NCBI GenBank assembly: GCA_015655225.1
Contig: JAATFK010000123.1
Coordinates: 1 to 8,240 of the forward strand
From: Solirubrobacterales bacterium
GTDB taxonomy: Bacteria; Actinomycetota; Thermoleophilia; Solirubrobacterales; Solirubrobacteraceae
Direction: 5' to 3'
DNA length: 8,240 bases
Part shown: in pieces, positions 5,201-8,240 of the stretch
Numbering within the stretch: the stretch's first letter is position 1
Layout of the letters: the number at the start of each line of letters is the position of its first letter
Made by a program: the position numbers and the translations under genes
Notes under the pieces: generated by a model
What the model was told of the DNA's origin: nothing
What the model saw: the letters and a program-made list of their open reading frames with translations, nothing else
Database searches by the model: none

Positions 5201-5920
5201 ATCACCTACACCGGCAACGCCGGCGTCTACACCGCCGACCAGCAGGTCGACATCAGATGCGCCGCGACCGACGAGGCGTACGGCTCCGGGATCGCCTCGA
5301 CGACGTGCGCGGACGTGACCGGCCTGGCCGGCAGCTTCGGGCTCGGCAGACACGAGATCGACGTGACCGCGACCGACCACGCCGGCAACGTCGGCACCGG
5401 CAAGGTCACGTTCACCGTGCTGGAGACGCCGCCCAGCGGGCCGACGGACACCGGCACCGGCACGACGCCGCCGCCGACGGACACCGGCACCGGCACGACG
5501 CCGCCGCCGACCGACACCGGCACGACGACGACGCCCACCCCGCCGCCGACGGTGACGCCGCCGCCGGTCACCTCGACGCCCCCGGTGACGACGCTGAAGC
5601 CGAAGCCGGCCACGACGCCGAAGCCGACGCTGGCGCTCGGGGCGAAGTCGGCGAAGGTCCCGGCGCTCGTCAAGGGCCTCGCGACGAGACTGACGCGGCT
5701 GAAGGCGAAGTCGAAGGTCGTCCTGACGGTCCGCGTCGGCGGCAAGACGCTGACCACGGTCACGGGCAGAGCCGACAAGTTGGGCAAGCTCACCATCAAG
5801 CTGAAGCTGACGAGGAAGCAGCTCGCGAAGCTGCACGAGAAGAAGCTGACGCTGCGCTACAAGGTCGTCACCGCCGCCGGCAAGACGACGACGCTGACCG
5901 CGACGCTCAAGGTCGCCTGA
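2222..5920 (+). CDS. Large secreted multidomain protein: YjiK-like beta-propeller plus three lamin tail domains
   Basis: This 1232-residue exported protein starts at ATG 2222, which has AGGAG at 2213-2217; a GTG at 2171 would add 17 residues before the signal peptide and is rejected. The signal peptide covers 1-46: RR-containing n-region, Ala/Leu core, cleavage after ASA. Residues 81-338 resemble the SdiA-regulated/YjiK beta-propeller family (TLFVVGDGG, DTEGITYVGNGRFVITEER, GLEGIT, LLVISQESGRIL, EGVTMDNDGNLYDVSE). Residues 342-450 look cadherin-like (TGPDAADFEVD). Three LTD repeats follow (456-637, 638-811, 812-985), each with ADW(F/W)E(L/V)TNTG and GWKMDD. An Ig-like domain (986-1067) holds the only two mature cysteines, C1013 and C1029, a likely disulfide. 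A Pro/Thr linker (1068-1135) leads to a Lys-rich beta-domain (1136-1232) that could bind anionic cell wall. No LPXTG or catalytic motif is seen, so binding or adhesion is more likely than catalysis, but the function is unknown. Twelve of 26 mature arginines use AGA. Confidence 0.95.
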   Translation: MTAARAVARRAASQRASRALVLALSLASMVLAFAAFAALSAASASAATPLTGVDLSTYVRVGRYDLPEPTRTTAPAGSLLAQEASSVTYDWDTDTLFVVGDGGTSVVQVSKTGQLINSMTLAAGSSPQGTEFYDTEGITYVGNGRFVITEERYRQVDEFTYVANTTLTRANAQTVKLGTTIGNIGLEGITNDPYSGGFVVVKEKQPESIFQTGIDFAAGTATNGSATTDESTNLFDPSLAGVLDFSDVFSLSNLSTLTGPDTSHLLVISQESGRILNIDRTGVVSSSLTIVGDSDNPLSVPDQTHEGVTMDNDGNLYDVSEDGGGDATHPQMWVYAPSTRPDLAPTAVTLGNQITTLPEHTSTATRLKVADVTVADDGLGENNLTVTGPDAADFEVDSNGLYIKAGTDLDFQAKRTYDVSVAVDDPAVGTTPDATSAPYTLTLTADPDQDSGPPSVIVSEVSPTGSSNTTYRADWFELTNTGTHSVDLTGWKMDDNSNDFNDAVPLAGVSSLAPGQSAVFVETETTPTRTTTDAFEAAWFGSNVPVGFTIGTYGGSGVGLSSGGDEVNIFDTLGDRVTGVTFGTSTTGVSFDNSAGLGDTTATPPTISTLSATGTNGAFASATGGETGSPGTSGTPSAVITEVSPTGSSTATYQADWWEVTNTGSTSLDLTGWKMDDNSDALSTAVALNGVTSIAPGKSAVFIEGTAATARSFTDTWFGTGKVPAGFQIGSYSGSGVGLSASGDAVNLFDSFGNPVTGVSFGAATTGVSFDNSSGTPTAPTTLTTLSADGTDGAFVSPTGEIGSPGSTADAVAISEVAPWGSSTTTYAADWWEVTNTGGTPLDLGGWKMDDSSDALSTAVALNGVRTIPAGQSAIFIEGDGTNERAFTDAWFGSGNLPAGFQIGNYSGSSVSLSTGGDGVNLFDALGNHVTGVSFGASTTGVSFDNAAGLGVGSGTPPTISTLSAIGVNGAFLSATGETGSPGTIAPDVTAPTITYTGNAGVYTADQQVDIRCAATDEAYGSGIASTTCADVTGLAGSFGLGRHEIDVTATDHAGNVGTGKVTFTVLETPPSGPTDTGTGTTPPPTDTGTGTTPPPTDTGTTTTPTPPPTVTPPPVTSTPPVTTLKPKPATTPKPTLALGAKSAKVPALVKGLATRLTRLKAKSKVVLTVRVGGKTLTTVTGRADKLGKLTIKLKLTRKQLAKLHEKKLTLRYKVVTAAGKTTTLTATLKVA
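3587..4132 (+). repeat. LTD repeat 1
   Basis: First of three in-frame repeats (residues 456-637), beginning near VSEVSPTGSS and ending before the next ITEVSPTGSS. It is the most diverged copy, with ADWFELTNTG and a longer loop carrying ETETTPTRTTTDAF. Confidence 0.85.
4133..4654 (+). repeat. LTD repeat 2
   Basis: Second repeat (residues 638-811). Long stretches are near-identical to copy 3 at the protein level, for example DNSDALSTAVALNGV against DSSDALSTAVALNGV, and PAGFQIG in both. This indicates a recent duplication of the 2-3 pair relative to copy 1. Confidence 0.85.
4655..5179 (+). repeat. LTD repeat 3
   Basis: Third repeat (residues 812-985), with ADWWEVTNTGG and GGWKMDDSS. It ends at GETGSPGTIAPD before the Ig-like domain. 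The periods measured at the shared SEV/TEV glutamate are 546 bp (copies 1 to 2) and 522 bp (copies 2 to 3). Confidence 0.85.
5441..5530 (+). repeat. 33-bp tandem repeat in the Pro/Thr linker
   Basis: Two identical 33-bp units (5441-5473 and 5474-5506) encode PTDTGTGTTPP, followed by a diverged partial third unit encoding PTDTGTTTT. DNA-level identity implies recent expansion by slippage; linker length probably varies between strains. Confidence 0.85.
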
Positions 5921-5939
5921 GGACGCGAGCGGACGACGA

Positions 5940-5966
5940 GGGCGGCCGGCTCACGGCCGGTCGCCC
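5940..5966. terminator. Hairpin terminator between convergent genes
   Basis: A 10-bp stem, GGGCGGCCGG (5940-5949) and CCGGTCGCCC (5957-5966), has one G-U pair and a 7-nt loop. It begins 20 nt after the stop of the secreted protein gene and lies 13 nt beyond the stop of the convergent 83-residue gene. It has no U-tract, so it may work with Rho or as a bidirectional barrier. Confidence 0.55.
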
Positions 5967-5978
5967 CGCTCCGCTCCG

Positions 5979-6230
5979 CTAGGCGTGGTACCAGTCGGGC
6001 GGGTCGTCGAGCGCGGCTTCCAGCTCGCGCGGGTCCATCGGGACGATCGCGGTCACGTCCGCGGGCGAGATGTAGCCGGTCCGCGGCACGTCCTCGCGCC
6101 CGTGGGGCACGAGCAGCACCTGGACGAAGCGGCGCCCGGCGCCCTCCTCGATCCGCCGCAGCACGACGTCGGCCGGGTCGTTGCAGAAGATCGCGTCGGG
6201 ATCGGCGCGCAGGTAGATCTTGCAGGGCAT
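5979..6230 (-). CDS. Conserved-looking 83-residue protein of unknown function
   Basis: I do not recognise this family. The short soluble protein alternates predicted strands and helices: a strand at MPCKIYLRA (1-9), FCNDPADVVLRRIEEG (15-30), a second strand at FVQVLLVPHG (35-44), then TGYISPADVTAIVPMDPRELEAAL (51-74), and a C-terminal DDPPDWYHA. It has two cysteines, C3 and C16, but no CxxC pair, signal peptide or TM segment. The ATG at 6230 has AGGA about 10 nt upstream. It starts 32 nt after the stop of the split-barrel gene and reads the same way, so it is probably the last gene of that operon. The real-gene call rests on position, codon bias and balanced amino-acid composition, unlike the Arg/Ala-rich overlapping frames. 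Confidence 0.75.
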   Translation of the reverse strand: MPCKIYLRADPDAIFCNDPADVVLRRIEEGAGRRFVQVLLVPHGREDVPRTGYISPADVTAIVPMDPRELEAALDDPPDWYHA

Positions 6231-6262
6231 CGCGGCGGCATCCTACGACAGCGCGCGGCGCG

Positions 6263-6688
6263 TCAGCCGGCGTCAGCGCCCGCGACCCGTCGCAGCGCCG
6301 CGCGGACGACCTCGTCGCGCGCGGCCGCCTCCTCGTCGGTCCACGACCAGCGCACGCCCTCCTCCAGCGCGAACCGCGGCTGGCGGTGGTCCTGCACCGC
6401 GACCACGTCGAGCCGCACGGCGGCGACGCGCTCGGCCTCGGCGAGCGGCTCCTCGACGACCGTCGCGACCGCCTGCGCCGTGAACGCGACCTCGCGCGCG
6501 AGCAGCGTCAGCGCGACGCGCGGCTCGGCTCGCAGCCGCGCGAGCGACTCGCGTCGCAGCGCGAGCGCGAGGTGGATCGTGCGCGCCCCGCTTCGGACTG
6601 CGGTCGAGACCGGGATCGCGTGCGGCTCTTCGCCGCCGGTCGTGAGGATCGCGACCGTCCCGTCGGGCCAGCTCGGCAGCTCCTCCAC
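6263..6688 (-). CDS. Pyridoxamine-5'-phosphate-oxidase-like flavin/F420 split-barrel protein
   Basis: This 141-residue cytoplasmic protein has the PNPOx-like split-barrel layout. It opens with a helix and the first strand (LPSWPDGTVAILTT), then the strand with the family's typical HAIPVS (23-28), then TIHLALALRRESLARLRAEPRVALTLL, in which the RRES..LR..PRVAL segment is the usual start of cofactor binding, and later FTAQAVATVVEEP. Related actinobacterial proteins bind FMN or F420 and reduce diverse substrates; the substrate here cannot be told. There is no membrane segment. The start is a GTG at 6688, 14 nt after the stop of the upstream membrane-protein gene. No good ribosome binding site precedes it, so translation may be coupled to that gene; GGAGGAG occurs just inside the coding region. 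The C-terminal helix (EEAAARDEVVRAALRRVA) may help dimerisation. Confidence 0.85.
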   Translation of the reverse strand: MEELPSWPDGTVAILTTGGEEPHAIPVSTAVRSGARTIHLALALRRESLARLRAEPRVALTLLAREVAFTAQAVATVVEEPLAEAERVAAVRLDVVAVQDHRQPRFALEEGVRWSWTDEEAAARDEVVRAALRRVAGADAG

Positions 6689-6702
6689 GGCGGCGCGCCG
6701 GC

Positions 6703-7500
6703 TCAGGAGCTGCCGTTGGTGCGCTCGGCCGCCAGCAGCGCCTTCAGCTGGCTGACGTCCATCTCGATCGTCTCGCCCGTGCCCTCGATCACCTCGGCGT
6801 CGGGCGGCTGGCCGGCGTCGCCGCCCGTCGTCGCACCGGCCGGGCTCGCGGCGGCGGCCGGCGTGGCCGGGTCCCGTCGCGAGAGCGCGTAGATCCGCGG
6901 CGCCGCCGGCGTCTCCGGCGGCTGGATCGCGGGCGGGCGCGGACGCACGGGCGAGGCGACGTGCGCCTGCAGCTCGATCGTCGTCCCCTCGGGACCGAAC
7001 TCGATCGCCAGGCGGCCGCGCAGGCGCCGGCCGGCCCAGCCCACCACGAGCATCACGACGCCGACCGCGATCAGCGCGACCGCGACCGCCGACTCGGCTC
7101 CCAGTAGCAGCCCGATGATCACGAGCGCGACGCCCGCGAGTGCCGCGCGCAGCCCGTGGTGCTCGGACAGCGCCTGCCAGGCGGACGCGGTGATGCGCTC
7201 CACGTGCGAGGTCCGCGGCGGGCGCGGCGGGGTGGCGGCAGGTGTCACTGGCTGGGCGGGACCATCAGCCGGCGGTGTCGCGGCCTCCGTGGCGGCGGCT
7301 CTCGGCGCGGACGCGGCCGCTCCGGCGGCCGCACCAGCACCGGCGACCGGCGGCACGCTCGACGGCGGCGGCAACGGACCGGCGCTGCCGGCAGCGGCAG
7401 CGGCGGCGGCAGGCGGCGGCGACGCGGCGGCCGAGGGCGTGACGGGGGCCGGCGGCGGCGTGGCGGCGGCCGGCGTGGGACCTTCGGGCGCGGCGGACAT
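6703..7500 (-). CDS. Ala/Pro-rich membrane protein with a two-helix hairpin
   Basis: I do not recognise a named family. The 265-residue protein has three parts. Residues 1-97 are an Ala/Pro-rich, low-complexity and probably disordered tail. Residues 118-156 hold two transmembrane helices joined by a very short turn at GAES (134-137), followed by GRRLRGR, so by the positive-inside rule both ends should face the cytoplasm. Residues 157-265 form a cytoplasmic tail with LAIEFGPEGTTIEL (164-177), another Pro/Ala stretch, and an acidic amphipathic C-terminal segment EVIEGTGETIEMDVSQLKALLAAER. It could be a scaffold that tethers partners to the membrane; this is an inference. The ATG at 7500 has no Shine-Dalgarno sequence, but a -10 box ends 7 nt before it, so it is probably translated from a leaderless mRNA. 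It heads the three-gene run down to 5979. Confidence 0.85.
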   Translation of the reverse strand: MSAAPEGPTPAAATPPPAPVTPSAAASPPPAAAAAAAGSAGPLPPPSSVPPVAGAGAAAGAAASAPRAAATEAATPPADGPAQPVTPAATPPRPPRTSHVERITASAWQALSEHHGLRAALAGVALVIIGLLLGAESAVAVALIAVGVVMLVVGWAGRRLRGRLAIEFGPEGTTIELQAHVASPVRPRPPAIQPPETPAAPRIYALSRRDPATPAAAASPAGATTGGDAGQPPDAEVIEGTGETIEMDVSQLKALLAAERTNGSS

Positions 7501-7507
7501 TAGGGTG

Positions 7508-7534
7508 AACCTACCCTCCGCCCCGGTCGCTCAA
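7508..7534 (-). promoter_or_regulatory. Leaderless promoter of the membrane-protein operon
   Basis: On the minus strand, TTGAGC (7534-7529), a 15-nt spacer and TAGGTT (7513-7508) are followed by 7 nt and then the ATG at 7500. This puts the transcription start at or within a base or two of the start codon, the usual leaderless layout in actinobacteria (TANNNT then 6-7 nt then RTG). The spacer is shorter than the normal 17 nt. Confidence 0.5.
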
Positions 7535-7545
7535 CGCGACGGAGG
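7515..7545 (-). terminator. Possible hairpin after zwf
   Basis: On the minus strand, CCTCCG (7545-7540) pairs with CGGAGG (7520-7515), enclosing TCGC/GCGA with loop GTTGA and an unpaired 3'-side stretch. It lies 29 nt after the zwf stop and overlaps the next promoter. It may end zwf transcription; there is no U-tract. Confidence 0.3.
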
Positions 7546-7574
7546 CGAAGCGGTCGGGTCAGCGGTCGTCCGCG

Positions 7575-8240
7575 CTAGGCGCCGACACGCCATCTGCGCT
7601 CGAACGGCAGCCGCCAGCGATAGGGGCGGATCAGGTCGTTGATCGCCTCGGGACCCCACGTCCCCTGCTCGTAGAAGTCGAGCGGCGGAGGGTTCTCGAG
7701 CAGCGGCGCGGAGACCTCCCACAGCCGCTCGATCCCCTCCGCGGTCGTGAAGAGCGTGTGGTCGCCGACCATCGCGTCGTGGATCAACCGCTCGTACGCC
7801 TCCAGCGCCTCCAGCTCCTTCCCCGTCCCCTCCAGCGAGAACTGCATGCTCGACTTGTCGAGCTGCATCCCGGGGCCCGGGCGCTTGCCGTAGAAGGAGA
7901 GCGACATGCGCGAACGCTCGTCGAGGTCGAACGTGAGGTGGTCCGGCCCGTATCTGCGCACGCCCGACTCGGGCGGGAACATCCCGTGCGGCGGCTCGTG
8001 GTAGGAGATCGAGATGATGCGCGCGCTCTCCGCCATCCGCTTGCCGGTGCGGAGGTAGAACGGGACGCCCGACCAGCGCCAGTTGTCGACCTCGCAGCGC
8101 AGCGCGACGAACGTCTCCGTCTCGGAGTCGGGCGCGACCCCCGGCTCGTCGCGGTAGCCGATGTACTGGCCGCGCACGACCTGGGTCGGGTCGAGCAGTC
8201 TCATCGAGCGGAAGACCTTGTTCTTCTCCTCGGTGATCGC
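7575..8240 (-). CDS. zwf: Glucose-6-phosphate dehydrogenase, C-terminal part (5' end outside window)
   Basis: The enzyme oxidises glucose 6-phosphate to 6-phosphogluconolactone with NAD(P)+, the first step of the oxidative pentose phosphate pathway in the cytoplasm. The frame is open to the window edge, so the visible 221 residues (beginning AITEEKNKVF) are about the last 45% of a protein usually near 460-510 residues. The nucleotide-binding GxxGxL motif and the catalytic histidine lie outside. Visible family motifs are VVRGQY (21-26 of the fragment), SETETFVAL, DNWRWSGVPFYLRTGKR (52-68, with the conserved substrate-site lysine of RTGKR), AYERLIHDAM and the late EQGTWGP. The internal ATG at 8204 is not the start, since homology continues upstream of it. 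The frame stops at TAG (7577-7575), 74 nt before the membrane-protein gene. It uses AGA for 2 of 22 arginines. Confidence 0.97.
   Translation of the reverse strand, partial: AITEEKNKVFRSMRLLDPTQVVRGQYIGYRDEPGVAPDSETETFVALRCEVDNWRWSGVPFYLRTGKRMAESARIISISYHEPPHGMFPPESGVRRYGPDHLTFDLDERSRMSLSFYGKRPGPGMQLDKSSMQFSLEGTGKELEALEAYERLIHDAMVGDHTLFTTAEGIERLWEVSAPLLENPPPLDFYEQGTWGPEAINDLIRPYRWRLPFERRWRVGA

Noticed and set aside
5441..5530. Tandem repeats considered as a CRISPR or an origin iteron
   Set aside because: The units are contiguous, in frame and coding (Pro/Thr stalk), with no spacers.
1988..5836. A 1282-codon open frame on the minus strand, longer than the real gene it overlaps
   Set aside because: It is the antisense shadow of the secreted protein gene. 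High third-position GC on the plus strand removes stop codons from this frame. The product is a monotonous mix of Arg, Gly, Ala, Val, Asp and Glu without domains, while the plus strand has a signal peptide, recognisable domains and repeats.
4192..5982. A 596-codon plus-strand frame inside the secreted protein gene
   Set aside because: Out-of-frame shadow dominated by Arg, Asp, His and Gly, with no ribosome binding site and no domain.
7115..7642. Plus-strand frames of 175 and 115 codons opposite the membrane-protein gene
   Set aside because: Gly/Ala/Arg-rich shadows of the Ala/Pro-coding tail; no start signal.

Overview
The window looks like chromosomal DNA from a very GC-rich actinobacterium. 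The coding sequence has strong third-position G/C bias. There is an actinobacterial/Bacillus-type LexA box and a class A RNase P RNA. One large exported protein has a basic C-terminal beta-domain of a style I associate with Thermoleophilia (Solirubrobacter/Conexibacter relatives). That lineage call is an inference from style; the sequence alone does not fix a genus.

Left part (1-1125): a tRNA-Leu(GAG) on the minus strand, cut by the window edge, is divergent from lexA. A perfect LexA operator (CGAAC-N4-GTTCG) sits on the predicted lexA transcription start, so lexA should be autoregulated. A small zinc-ribbon-like protein gene overlaps the lexA stop codon by one base and is probably part of the same SOS-controlled transcript.

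Middle (1126-2221): the RNase P RNA gene rnpB with a textbook intrinsic terminator is followed by a small DUF1883-like gene of lower third-position GC than its neighbours, possibly acquired. The spacers on both sides of this gene are full of hairpins: a nested one before it and three in a row after it. The second spacer ends with 11-nt direct repeats resembling an actinobacterial PHO box, and a promoter, just ahead of the next gene.

Centre (2222-5920): one 1232-residue secreted protein. In order it has a signal peptide, a YjiK/SdiA-regulated-type beta-propeller, a cadherin-like region, three lamin-tail-domain (LTD) repeats, an Ig-like domain with the only two mature cysteines, a Pro/Thr linker, and a Lys-rich C-terminal beta-domain. 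About half of its arginines are coded by AGA, which is striking in such a GC-rich gene. A hairpin terminator separates it from the convergent genes on the right.

Right part (5979-8240, all minus strand): the 3' end of zwf (glucose-6-phosphate dehydrogenase, first enzyme of the oxidative pentose phosphate pathway) comes first. Then follow a two-TM, Ala/Pro-rich membrane protein with what looks like a leaderless promoter, a pyridoxamine-phosphate-oxidase-like flavin/F420 split-barrel protein, and an 83-residue protein of unknown function. The last three are close together and are probably one operon.

I see no CRISPR array, transposase, phage gene or obvious defence operon. The items most worth a second look are the structured spacers around the DUF1883 gene, the PHO-like repeats, and the AGA enrichment.
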